Source: Poa pratensis
Lineage: Eukaryota > Streptophyta > Magnoliopsida > Poales > Poaceae
DNA length: 64,000 nucleotides
NCBI GenBank assembly: GCA_947311845.1
Contig: CAMZMU010000063.1
Span: 56,047,618-56,111,617 of the forward strand
Direction of reading: 5' to 3'
The notes beneath the pieces are model-generated. The model did no database searches. It worked only from the letters and a program-made list of their open reading frames with translations, and had not been told where the DNA came from. The position numbers and the translations under genes were made by a program. Below, in pieces: positions 12,106 to 22,436 of this stretch. Within the stretch, counting starts at the first letter, position 1; each line of letters starts with the position of its first letter.

Positions 12106-12837
12106 ATGGCGGTCATGTCACTTCCCGCCGTAACTGAATTCTTGAAGGGTTCTGAAACCGCAATAAGCTTCAGCAGAGAGAACCACCCTCCATCGGTTGT
12201 TCGTCCAGGGCACTCTGCTCTGGTACTCGACGCACAAATTGGAGGCTACGTCATGTCCAAGGTATTCATGGACGGTGGCAGCGGCATAAACATCACCTTT
12301 ACAGATATGCTCCGTAAAATGAACAGGTCAGTTGAAAACCTGCCAAGATCTTCAAATACCTTTCACGGTATCGTCCCAGGGAAAGCAATAAGCCCAGAAG
12401 GCACCATACAACTCGACGTAACGTTCGGGGACAAGAACCACTTCAGGACAGAGTCGATTGAGTTCGAAGTTGTCGACTGGAAATCACAATACCACGCAAT
12501 ACTTGGATGCCCGACATTTGCTCGATTCATGGCGGTTCCACACTATGCATACCTCCAGCTGAAAATGCCTGGACCAAAGGGAGTAATCATGGTCAAAGGG
12601 AGCTTCCAAAAGTCCGATTCTTGCGACCGAAAATTCAGCAAAATCTCCGAGATGTTTGGCATGGAAGCAACACTCGCCGATCTAGCGGTCTCCAACGATC
12701 GAACACTTATGCCGGAGCAAAAGAAGGTAGCATTCGACAGAGCATTCAACGCCACCAATGACACAAGGTCGCATCAGGTGCACCCGACTGACCCGACCAA
12801 GACAGTCAATGTCTCGTCGAGTCTGCCTATCGCATAG
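12106..12837 (+). CDS. Retropepsin-like protease region of element A, left arm
   Basis: This aspartic protease region retains the active-site motif FMDGGSGINI (about 12268-12297), followed by the usual Tat segments FHGIVPGKAISPEG and YHAILGCPTFARF. The region is open for 243 codons and ends at a TAG (12835-12837). The same frame continues immediately into RT, so PR and RT are separated by one in-frame UAG. The same UAG is present in the right arm and in the unrelated family at 54416. Confidence 0.8.
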   Translation: MAVMSLPAVTEFLKGSETAISFSRENHPPSVVRPGHSALVLDAQIGGYVMSKVFMDGGSGINITFTDMLRKMNRSVENLPRSSNTFHGIVPGKAISPEGTIQLDVTFGDKNHFRTESIEFEVVDWKSQYHAILGCPTFARFMAVPHYAYLQLKMPGPKGVIMVKGSFQKSDSCDRKFSKISEMFGMEATLADLAVSNDRTLMPEQKKVAFDRAFNATNDTRSHQVHPTDPTKTVNVSSSLPIA

Positions 12838-13866
12838 GAAAACGCGCTCGTCGAATTCCTCCGTGAGAACTGGGATATATTTGCGTGGTGTCCAGCTGAC
12901 ATGTCAGGTATTCCCAGGGAATTCGCCGAGCACTCTCTACAATTATTTCCAGATGCTAAACCAGTCAAGCAAACAATGCGCCGCATATCCGGCCCAAAAA
13001 GAACCGCAGTCGAAGCCGAAGTCGACAGTCTACTCGCAATTGGTTTCATCAGAGAAATCAAGAAGTCACAATGGGTGGCTAACCCCGTACTCGTAGAGAA
13101 GAAGCACATAGATATCCTTCGGATGTGCGTAGATTTTACAGCACTCAATAAGTGTTGTCCAAAGGATCACTTTCCACTACCTCGAATCGACCAGATCGTC
13201 GACTCCACCGCCGGGTGCGCTCACTTGTCCTTCCTGGATGCTTACTCGGGTTACCACCAGATAAGGATGAAGGAAGAGGATGAAGAGAAAACGGCATTCA
13301 TAACCCCACTCGGGTCTACTGCTACACCACAATGCCTTTCGGGCTCAAGAACGCAGGCGCAACCTACCAGCGCATGATGCAAGACTGCCTCAAGAAGCAA
13401 ATTGGGCGAAACGTCCAGGTCTACGTAGATGACATTGTCATCACAACAAGGGAGGAAAACACACTACTCGATGACTTGCGAGAAACATTCGCAAACCTCA
13501 AACGCTTCCACATCAAGCTCAACCCGAAGAAGTGTACGTTCGGCGTGCCAGCCGGGCAACTCCTCGGGTATCTAGTCTCGGCTCGAGGAATCGAGGTGGA
13601 CCCGGAGAAAATACAGGCCATCTTGACGATGCAAAGGCCTTCAAAGCTCCATGACGTGCAAAAATTGGCGGGTCAAGTAGCAGCACTCAGTCGATTCATC
13701 AGCAAACTGGGCGAAAAAGCACTCCCGTTCTATCGACTGATAAAGAAAGCAGACAAATTCGAGTGGACACAAGAAGCCGAAGCAGCCTTCACGGACCTCA
13801 AGCGAGTCCTCACAAGCCCTCCAATCCTCGTCGCACCAAGGGAACGCGAGCCACTGTACCTCTATG
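12838..13866 (+). pseudogene. Reverse transcriptase of element A, left arm (truncated)
   Basis: The RT is in the same frame as the protease after the UAG. Motifs in order are WRMC-like MCVDFTALNKCCPKDHFPLPR, FLDAYSGYHQI, FGLKNAGATYQRMM and YVDD (13422-13433), then the thumb and connection. One base is missing near 13315 relative to the right arm. The copy stops at 13866 in the connection after REREPLYLY, before RNase H, at the junction with the inverted copy. Confidence 0.85.
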
Positions 13867-14953
13867 CCCCTCCTCCCTGCGTTCGACCACCAGTACGGTG
13901 CTCACCACCCTGTTAGTTCCAGAGACATATAAGTATAGTGGCTCGCGTTCCCTTGGTGCGACGAGGATTGGAGGGTTGTGAGGACTCGCTTGAGGTCCGT
14001 GAAGGCTGCTTCGGCTTCTGGCGTCCACTCGAATTTATCTGCTTTCTTCATCAGTCGATAGAACGGGAGTGCTTTTTCGCCTAACTTGCTGATGAATCGA
14101 CTGAGTGCTGCCACTCGACCCGCTAACTTTTGCACATCATGGAGCTTTGAAGGCCTTTGCATCGTCAAGATGGCCTTTATTTTCTCCGGGTCTGCCTCGA
14201 TTCCTCGAGCCGAGACTAGATACCCCAAGAGCTGCCCGGCTGGAACACCGAATGTGCACTTCTTCGGGTTGAGCTTGATGTGGAAGCGTTTGAAGTTTGC
14301 GAACGTCTCTCGCAAGTCATCAAGTAGTGTGTTTTCCTCCCTTGTTGTGATAACAATGTCATCTACATAGACCTGGACGTTTCGCCCAATTTGATTCTTG
14401 AGGCAGTTTTGCATCATACGCTGGTAGGTTGCGCCTGCGTTCTTGAGCCCGAAAGCCATTGTTGTGTAGCAGTAGACCCCGAGTGGGGTTATGAACGCCG
14501 TTTTCTCTTCATCCTCTTCATTCATCCTTATCTGGTGGTAACCCGAGTAAGCATCCAGGAATGACAAGCGAGCGCACCGGAGGTGGAGTCGACGATCTGG
14601 TCGATTCGAGGTAGTGGAAAGTGATCATTTGGACAGCACTTATTGAGTGCTGTAAAATCTACGCACATCCGAATGATATCTGTGTGCTTCTTCTCTATGA
14701 GTACGGGGTTAGCCACCCATTGTGACTTCTTGATTTCTCTAATGAAACCTGCTGCGAGTAGCCTGTCGACTTCGGCTTCGACTGCGGTTCTTTTTGGGCC
14801 GGATATGCGGCGCATTGTTTGCTTGACTGGTTTAGCATCTGGAAATAATTGGAGAGAGTGCTCGGCGAATTCCCTGGGAATACCTGGCATGTCGGCTGGA
14901 CACCATGCAAATATATCCCAGTTCTCACGGAGGAATTCGATGAGCGCGCTTTC
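13867..14953 (-). pseudogene. Reverse transcriptase of element A, right arm
   Basis: Two overlapping frames (14890-14528 and 14567-13902) give the full Tat RT with MCVDFTALNKCCPNDHFPLPR, FLDAYSGYHQIRM, FGLKNAGATYQRMM and YVDD. A single frame break lies near 14560, around the SGA/ACHS segment. The YVDD catalytic pair is intact. The part upstream of 14890 joins the protease across a UAG at 14954-14956. Confidence 0.85.
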
Positions 14954-16006
14954 CTATGCGATAGGCAGACTCGACGAGACATTGACTGTCTTGGTCGGGT
15001 CAGTCGGGTGGACCTGATGCGATCTTGTGTCATTGGTACCATTGAATGCTCTGTCGACTGCCACCTTTTTGTATTCTGGCATAAGTGTTCGATCGTTTGA
15101 GACCGCTAGATCAGCGAGTGTTGCTTCCATGCCAAACATCTCAGAGATTTTGCTGAATTCTCGGTCACTAGAATCGGACTTTTGAAAGTTCCCTTTGACT
15201 GTGATTACTCCCTTTGGTCCAGGCATCTTCAGCTGGAGGTATGCATAGTGTGGAACCGCCATGAATCGAGCAAACGTCGGGCGTCCAAGTATAGCGTGGT
15301 ATTGTGACTTCCAGTCAACTTCGAATTCAATCGATTCTGTCCTAAAGTGGTTCCTGTCCCCAAACGTTACGTCGAGTTGTATGGTGCCTTCTGGGCTTAT
15401 TGCTTTGCCTGGGACGATACCGTGAAAGGTGTTTGAAGATCTTGGCAGGTTTTTGACTGACCTGTTCATTTTGCGGAGCGTATCATCCATGAATACCTTG
15501 GACATGGCGTCTCCTCCAATTTGCGCGTCGAGTACCAAAGCAGAGTGCCCTGGACGAACAACCGATGGAGGGTGGTCCTCTCTGCTGAAGCTTATTGCGG
15601 TTTCAGAGCCCTTCAAGAATTCAGTTACAGCGGGAGGTGACATGACCGCCATGTTTACTTGTCGAGTGCGAAGTTTTTGCTCCCTGTTGGAAGGGCGACC
15701 TTTCTGTATCATGTACATCTGCCCTTGGGGCGGAGGGTACTGTGGTTCATCCATCCGAGGTATGTGCTGTATGGCACCCGCGAGATTTCCGCCTGCGGCA
15801 GGCTGTTGTGGTGGAGGTGGTGCCATCAGAACAGACACATTGTTTGGCTGAGGCACGGGTGCAGGTGCTTGTGTGGCTGCTGCCTTTCTGAGATTTACGT
15901 AATCAGTCGCCATTTGGTCGAACTCCCTGCAGTTTCTCATCGAGTGATTGGAGCGCAGTTTTTCGTCGTCCCCCTTGTACAGGTGGAATCTGCAATCAGC
16001 ATCCAT
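14954..16006 (-). pseudogene. gag knuckle plus protease region, right arm
   Basis: This is an open frame of 350 codons. It contains the CxxH...HxxxNC knuckle-like motif at its start, a Pro/Gln/Ala linker and the protease region. Compared with the left arm, the segment bearing the active-site GGSGINI is deleted (VFMD joins directly to DTLRKM), so protease activity would be lost although the frame is open. It ends at the UAG shared by all Tat copies in this window. Confidence 0.8.
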
Positions 16007-18510
16007 CTTTTCTTCGAATGATCGCTCGGATTGTGCTCCGGATCGTGACTTGCGTCAGTCCTTCCTCTTGTAGCTATCACTGTGTTGGCCGCGGTCTCGA
16101 CTGTCCCGGCGATCATCTCGAATGTCTCGCCGATCTTCTGACCGTCAGTCGCTTCTGTCTTGGTCGTTGCGGGGCGTGGAGAACCCAGCCGCCATGAACT
16201 CGGGTCTGTCGTCGTCGTAGTGACGTTTTGAACGCTTGCGCCTTCGGTCATCTCTGTACGAGTCTCTGCGGCTTCGACTGCCGCTTTCATGATTGTCACG
16301 GGGTGAGGACCCGCGTGTGGTGCGCGCCATATCTTCTCCGTCTGCCCACTCAGTCGCGATCATGAAGAAGTTAGCCACAGAGGTTGGCTTTTTGCGACCA
16401 AGTGCTTCTTTGAGGTCCCGCCTGGCGAGTCCCATTATGAAAGCATCCATGGTCATATCTTCTGAAATTACTCCGACTGAGTTGCGTATCTCAGTCCATC
16501 GTCTGATGTATGACCTCAACGTTTTGTCTGACCGTTGAACGCAAGCTCGAAGCTCCTCAAATGTTTTTGGGCGCTCACATAGAGGCTCGAAGTTTTTGAT
16601 GAAGTCATTGCGGAAGTGATCCCACGAGTCGTATGTTGATGGAGGTAAAGCTTTGAGCCAGTCGCGGGCTGTGCCTTCGAGTATGAGTCGTATGTATTGC
16701 ATGGCTGTGGCGTTTGTGCCTCGCTGGCACGCGACAGCCAGCCTGTAGTCTTCCAGCCACCCGGAAGGTTCTTGTCGACCCGTGTACTTGGTCTGTTTAG
16801 ATGTGAGTTTGAACCCTTTGGGCATCCGTGTCTCGCGGACGCGTCGAGTGAAGCACAGAGCTCCATGTGGCTCAGGCTCTCGATCAGATTATGAGTCGCT
16901 ACTGTAAGATCTGCATGATCTGCTCCTGGACCTGCGCCTACGCGAGCCGCTTCTTTCCTTCGAGTGGTGGCGGCGACCACTGTGGTTGTGCTCTTCACGA
17001 CGCGTTTCAACCAGGGCACGGTGTCGACTCCCCCTGGAGTTTTTGGAATTTGGCGTATGGCCTTCGCTACTAAGCCGAGTGATTTGATCTGTTGACGATG
17101 TAGTTTTGCATTGGGGTCATCAGCTGGAGGCTTGATTGCCTCTAGGTACGCTGCAGCGGTAAAGAGAGCACCCGCAGCTGTTTTGGGTACTGGCACTCCC
17201 TCCTCGTCGTATGTCATGAAAGAGTTGCCTACGTTGCGGGTGAGTGCTGCCCTTTCATCCGGCGAGAGGTGTGACAGCCTTGATCTGGGTCTTGTGTCTG
17301 CTCGCCCGGTGGAGCTCAGCGAGAGATGTCTTCTTCGCGCACTCGACAAGCTAGCTTGCTTTTTGCGTTCTTCGAGTGTTGCTCTGACCTGCCGCAGTCG
17401 AAGTGATTCCTGCCAGTTGAAGTACTGGAAGGTCAACATCTCCTATTGTGTTGCGTCTGCTGGCATCATTGTGCACTCCTTGATAACTTTATCTGCTTTT
17501 GCTGCCATCTCAGCAGTGATTGTGAGAGTTGTGACTCCGTCTGGCATAGTAACTGTGCACGGGAATTCTGTAGGCCTGCGGCTGGCCGCAGCATCTGATG
17601 ATTCTGCGGCGATGGTGATGTAGACCTGCTGGGGTATCACCCGAGGGTATGTATATGTGTTTTCGAGTCCCACCATGGACTCGACGTCGTCATCAAGGCT
17701 CATGTCGGAGTCGATATGCCCATCGAGTGGTCCGTCTGGATGGATCTCGCTGTCGATGCCTTCATCGCCTATGCTCATCTCGGCGTCGGCGAAGTTGTTA
17801 TGAATCTCAAAGTCGAGGTTGTCATTGTTGGTGTAGATCTCGGAGTCGACGTGGTTGCCGATATGAGTTTCAGGTTCGTCGAAGTCGCTGAGGGAGATCC
17901 CGCAGTCGAAACTATCTTCGAGTGGGAGATCGAGCTCGGGATCGTTTGTGCGATATGCTGATTCGGCCTCCTCGCCCTGGAGTTCCTCAATGAGCTCGCG
18001 CATCTCTCGTGTGGACATGGTTGTTGCAGACGAACAAGTTTGGAGGATCGACGATGGTATGGACACAGCTGAGGGATCCGAAGTCGAAGGAGCCGCAACC
18101 GATGGAACCTCGGGTGCGGAAGTCGCGAGTTGGCGTGGATCTGTCAAGTCCTGCACACCAAGCTTGTTGACGAAAAAATTGAACGAACCAACGGTTAAAC
18201 CCAAACCTGACTCGAGATCGGAAAAAGCCTCCTGAAATTCTGGCGAGTGTGGCTCGAAATCCATCAGAGGATCCGATGTGTTTTTTGCGGGTGAAGCTGG
18301 CGTGTTGCCGTTTGTCGAGTGAGCCGGCGAGTTGCCGTATGCCGCCTGAGTCGGCGAGTTCTGGTTTGTTGATGCAGCCGGCGAGTTGCCGTTTGTAGAT
18401 CCGATCGGCGAGTCGCCGTTTTCCGATGGAACCAAAGAAACCGCGATTCCAGCACTATTCTTTCCCACAGACGGCGCCAATTGACGAGGGGTACACTCAT
18501 CAAATCCCAT
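16007..18510 (-). pseudogene. gag of element A, right arm
   Basis: This is the inverted counterpart of the left-arm gag. The acidic N-terminal part (18579-17443) ends at a TAG where the left arm reads Arg or Glu. A second section (17439-16516) changes frame near 16880-17030, and the Retrotrans_gag domain (16825-16145) follows in another frame. Lesions differ from those of the left arm, so the two decayed independently. Confidence 0.8.
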
Positions 18511-18978
18511 GGTTAAGGACCTAGGGTTGAGATTATGAGGAGAGAACGTGGTAGTACTGCTAGTTTCGTCGGCTGACAAGCAGAGGCAAAGATTTACCCA
18601 GGTTCAGGCCCCTCGGGTGGAGGTAAAGACCCTATTTCCTGCTTGTCTGTTATTGATCGCGTGAGATTATGAGGTTACAAGGTGGCTCCGACGAGATGTC
18701 GATCTCGCTAGATCTTTGGTGGTTTGAGTATGGCTTGTCCCCCGATCGGCGCCCCTCCCAGCCTTTAAATAGGCTGGGTCTCGGGAGTACGTAACCGACC
18801 TGGTTTACATATAAGGAAAGCCCTAACCGATTATGCCTATGTCTAAATCTTGGAGGTTACTCCATCTTCTTTGGGCCTCCTGTTTTGGGCTTCGAGCAGG
18901 CCTTTCGTGATTAGGCCTTAGTCATTACGTGCACCAGGTACCCTCATGGTAGGGTACCCGAGATGCATACCTATGTCA
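18482..18978 (-). repeat. LTR of Tat element A, right copy
   Basis: This intact LTR of about 497 bp has ends TGACAT...CGTCA on the minus strand. It matches 190-539 plus 9133-9277 and gives the uninterrupted empty site that confirms the CACTA target duplication. The TATTTAAA hairpin lies near 18765-18785. Confidence 0.85.
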
Positions 18979-19634
18979 ATAACGGTACAAACTTCACGGC
19001 GGAAGAGTTCCGAACTTTCTGCAAAGAGCAAGATATCACGCTCAACTATGCATCCGTGGCACACCCGTAGTCCAATGGCCAAGTCGAAAAAGCCAATGGG
19101 CTCGTGACGAGTGGAATCAAGAAACGCCTCCTGGTGCCCCTCAAAAGGGCCGCAGGTGCTTGGGTCGAAGAACTTCCATCTGTGCTATGGAGCTTACGCA
19201 CAACTCCCAATGGCTCAACACAATTTACCCCATTTTTCATGGTCTACGGCGCAGAGACAATCCTGCCATCAGACGTAAGATTCAATGCACCAAGAGTCGA
19301 AGCATACAACGAAGAAGATGCAGATGAAGCACTCGAAGATGCAGTCGACTTGCTCGAAGAAGCACGCAACACGGCGCTAGCACGCACAACTGTCTATCAA
19401 CAAGACCTTCGCAACTATCACAGCCGTCGACTGCGTACCAAATCCTTTGAGGTTGGCGACTTGGTACTTCGACTGAAGCAAAAGAAGGTGCACAAACTTG
19501 CTTCTCCATGGGAAGGACCCTTCATTATCACCGAGGTCATTGGTGGTGGAGCATACAGACTGAAGCACGCGAAGACAGGCGAACTCTCGCATAATCCTTG
19601 GAACGTTGCGCAGCTGCGCCGTTTCTATGCTTAG
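18979..19634 (+). pseudogene. Tat integrase C-terminal fragment
   Basis: The frame starts abruptly at NGTNFTAEEF (the second catalytic Asp would be at the junction) and runs through SNGQVEKANG with the catalytic Glu. It then shows the typical LRTTPN, TPFFMVYGAE, DLLEEARNTA, YHSRRLR, VGDLVLR and WEGPFII blocks, ending LRRFYA with a TAG. A stop at 19068-19070 precedes SNGQ. The N-terminal zinc finger and the first half of the core are missing, cut off by the right-arm LTR. It could be the lost 3' half of the same family. Confidence 0.85.
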
Positions 19635-19840
19635 ATTGTTCAGTCGCATAATGTAATAGGCACATATGTCGGATGGCTGCAGGTTTCAGACGCGCTCTTT
19701 TCCTTACCAGGGTACCTGCGGGGACTGGAAGGTTTTTAATGAGGCGGCCTGCAGCTTAACATTCAAAAATGGAATATAATCAATGATTCCTCATATTTCT
19801 CCCTGCTTACTACTCGCATAACTTATTCGAACAAACTTAG

Positions 19841-20076
19841 CCTCACCCGAGTACTCGGGGGCTGCGCTGTTCCAAAGCATGAGCTTTCGCTCCTTCAAAC
19901 ATAATACTCCAGCCGCACTCGAATACTCGGGGCTGCGCTGTTCCAAAGCATGAGCTTTCGCTCCTTCAAACATAATACTCCAGCCGCACTCGAATACTCG
20001 GGGCTGCGCTGTTCCAAAGCATGAGCTTTCGCTCCTTCAAACATAATACTCTAGCCGCACTAGAATATTCGGGGGC
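19841..20076. repeat. 71-bp tandem array, about 3.3 units
   Basis: Near-identical 71-bp units, each holding CTCGGGGCTGCGCTG and GAGCTTTCGCTCC, lie between the integrase stop and the antisense ORF. The last unit is diverged. The corresponding region of the second Tat element (57992-58325) holds a different, longer repeat. Confidence 0.85.
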
Positions 20077-20213
20077 TGTGAAGATTATGTTCCATACTCT
20101 GTATTTTTCATAAAACCCACTCGATATACTCGAGGGTTGCGCACATACACACAAAACAAAATATACACAAGTGGCAAAATTACACTCGGGGGCTGACCCC
20201 TATACATACAACC

Positions 20214-21041
20214 TTAATCTACAGGTTCTTCCTTTGACTGGGTCCACTTCTCCTCCTCCTTTAGCACATGATGGATTATGACCAATGCGTCCACCCGTGT
20301 CTCTCGGTAGTGCTCCTCCATTTGCACAGGACCCCCACCTGGTACGGGTGCAGGCCCCATCGCAATCTTTTTTAAATCAAGGTGCGAAAAGTGTGACCGC
20401 ACAAAGGCAAGAGCAACGTTAGCCCCGCTAATCAGTTGCTCGCGTACAAATTTCTTGATCGCCTTGCCCTTTCGAAATTTCTTCAGCAATGCAGCAAGGC
20501 CTTGTGGCTGCTCATTCAAAGGAAACAAATCTTCGTGGACTCGAAACAAAGCTAACCTGCAGCTCTCCAGTCGAATGGCAGTTCGCCACGCACGATCCAG
20601 AAGCTTTACCAAAATGGCACTCCTCGCCCTGTCCGACCAAAAGGGGTGGGCATCGTACTCCGCGCTACTCGCTTGACCGTTGAGTCGGTCCTGTAGCCGT
20701 GCCTCCTCCTTCGACTGGTCAAAGAAAACACCTATGTCAAAAATAAAGCAAAATTATTATCCCAGTCGACCTGTATGTCGAGTCCATAAATCAACTTCCA
20801 AAAGACTTACATTCCAGCTGTAAGTTTACTTTCTCCAATTCTTCAAGCGAAAGGCCTCCCGCTCTGTAATTGGGGATGGCCTCGACTGCAACTCCGCATA
20901 TGCGTCTTGTGTCTTCTTCAGCTCGCTTGTCACCTCGGAAAGTTTGAGCTGAAGGAAGTCGATGATTTTCTGATCATTCACGCTACGTGACTGAGTGGAG
21001 CCGCTCGCACCTGGACCAGTCGATGTTCTAGCGGCTCGGGT
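20214..21041 (-). pseudogene. Antisense ORF (aORF) last two exons, first Tat family
   Basis: The last exon is 20731-20214 (stop TAA at 20214); it is open throughout and encodes a helical domain with LFPLNEQPQGLAALLKKF and GANVALAFVRSHFSHLDL. Upstream is a 79-bp intron (20732-20810) with donor GTAAGT and acceptor CATAG, phase 1. The preceding exon, about 21041-20811, encodes a coiled coil (KIIDFLQLKLSEVTSELKK) and has an internal frame break. Domain order, intron position and phase match the last two exons of the antisense gene at 58732-62330. The function of Tat aORF proteins is unknown. The copy is truncated upstream. Confidence 0.7.
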
Positions 21042-21217
21042 CTACATCCAGAATAACTCAGAACATAAGAAAAACAGAAGAGATCAAGCAAAAGGCTCGG
21101 GGGCTGTGCCTCCCGATAACTGGAGTTCATATTTCATGAAGCACAAATACGAAGTCTGAAGTTTTTTACAGCAAAAGCAAAATCATAAAAAGTCCATAAA
21201 ACTAGGCGACGAAGGAA

Positions 21218-21454
21218 TCACTCGCTGGTCATCGACTTCTTGGAGGAAGCCTTCTTCGCCTGAACCTTGGCTGCCCTGTCTTCAACAGTTGATACAAGAT
21301 GTTGAGAATACTTTTGGGCAGCCTCCATCCAAGCGCCTAACCCGACGGTTTTGCCGCCAGGCCCCCTCGGGAACTTCGTCGTGACCTTGTCAAAATCCGC
21401 CTCGACTCCGTGCGCGAGCAGCATGAGAAAAGTAGTCTGAGCACCACTTACCAT
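21218..21454 (-). pseudogene. Second aORF C-terminal fragment
   Basis: This 78-codon open frame (GAQTTFLMLLAHGVEADFDKV..., ending in a Lys-rich tail) resembles the same C-terminal helical domain as 20214-20612. It looks like another truncated copy or a duplicated last exon. Nothing recognisable continues it beyond about 21500. Confidence 0.45.
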
Positions 21455-21499
21455 TTGCTCGCGACAGAAATCGGCGACGGCATTATATTGATGTGCATT

Positions 21500-22022
21500 T
21501 CTCTTCTAGTTGATATATGCGCTTACCCTCTTTTTTTAGAGAACAACAAGGACACGGAGTTTAAATCGACGCATTGCTAAAAAAAAAACTCCAAAACTGC
21601 GAGAAATGGAAGGTCACCCGCAAGAAACTTAAGAAGAGCGGCCATGGTAGCATAGTAGATGTTGATGCGCCTTCCTCGTCGGCGGGACGTCCCATCGGAA
21701 ACAAGAAGGCAAAAGCGGCTACAGTGGCGTTTTGGTGGTTGAGATCTTAAATTTGTGGTTGACTTTGCGTGTTTGATTTCATATTACGAAAAAATTAGTC
21801 TCCAATACAACGACAACATGCTCAGTCGTCCCCAATATTTTTTATCCGGCCGCGACTGGAGATTATTATTTTTGCTACTGCAGATGGTCTTAACGCGGAC
21901 ACCGACGTGCTGGAGCTTGCCCGACCGAAGAAGGATGTCTCTCAGCTACTGCGTAATGCGCGAGAAATCGTCATACGAAATGCCTGACGAAAGCAGTCAT
22001 ATATCCGAGAACCGAGTGGAGA
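21500..22022. other. Intergenic, no gene seen
   Basis: I see no supported coding region or repeat boundary here. A short plus-strand frame at 21755-22099 has no recognisable protein character. Confidence 0.4.
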
Positions 22023-22407
22023 TTTGGTGCTCCCGAGCTCCAGTGATCCCACTATTTTTAAAAATAAAAAATATATTTAAAATATTTACAAAAATCTAAA
22101 AAAAATTATGCGTGTTTTCAATGATATATCCTACAAACGTATGAAATTTCAATACAAAGTACTTTACGTTTTGAGTTTAAAAAAAGACAAATGTATAGAT
22201 CTGTGTATAGTGAACAATATGTAGTTGTAAATTTGCAACTTTCATCATTTTTGTGTAGCTTAAAGGTTGTATTTTGTATTGAGATTTTGTACGCTTGTAG
22301 GATATATCGTTGAGAAATGCATGATTGTTTTCAGATTTTTTTGAAAACTTTTAAATTTTTTGTGTGCTTTTTTGAAAAAAACGAGATCGCTGGACCTTGG
22401 AGCCAAA
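22023..22407. mobile_element. MITE-like element with imperfect terminal inverted repeats
   Basis: The left end reads GGTGCTCCCGAGCTCCAGTG and the right end reads, on the other strand, TTTGGCTCCAAGGTCCAGCG, an imperfect inverted pair. The interior is AT-rich and contains the mirrored phrases 'tacaaagt' and 'gtagcttaaag' seen in grass Mutator-like MITEs. No clear target-site duplication was found. Confidence 0.5.
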
Positions 22408-22436
22408 AATAACTTTCCGTCTGAGAACCTCACGTA

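Larger units (their letters stand above)
190..13866 (+). mobile_element. Truncated Tat-lineage Ty3/gypsy element A, left arm
   Basis: The order is LTR (interrupted by CACTA), a PBS-like TGGCGCCGTCTGTGGGAA just after the LTR, gag, protease, and reverse transcriptase up to the start of the RT-RNase H connection. RNase H, integrase and the 3' LTR are absent because the copy stops at 13866, where an inverted second copy begins. The coding region carries a stop in gag at 10386, a stop at 11700, a lost base near 13315 and other lesions, so it is defective. Assignment to the Tat lineage rests on the RT and protease wording and on the company of antisense ORFs nearby. Confidence 0.85.
9133..18978. 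repeat. Large inverted duplication (arms about 5 kb)
   Basis: The left arm (190-539 plus 9133-13866) and right arm (13867-18978) are inverted copies of the same LTR-gag-PR-RT segment. The innermost matching bases are about 13866 and 13924, leaving a spacer of about 57 bases that belongs to the longer right copy. The arms differ by many substitutions, by different stop codons and by a small deletion in the right-arm protease, so the arrangement is old or arose from two slightly different copies. Confidence 0.9.
13867..18978 (-). mobile_element. Truncated Tat-lineage element A, right arm (inverted)
   Basis: Read on the minus strand this is LTR (18978-18482), PBS-like site (18480-18463), gag, protease, and RT ending about 57 bases further into the connection than the left arm (GTNRVVSTVLVVER). 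RNase H, integrase and the 3' LTR are missing. Its LTR abuts an unrelated-orientation integrase fragment at 18979. Confidence 0.85.

Noticed and set aside
190..18978. Single composite insertion of the whole inverted pair
   Set aside because: The bases outside the two outer LTRs (GCGAC and ATAAC) do not match, so no common target-site duplication supports it.
19841..20076. Possible CRISPR-like array
   Set aside because: The units are directly adjacent 71-bp tandem repeats with no unique spacers, in a plant retrotransposon.
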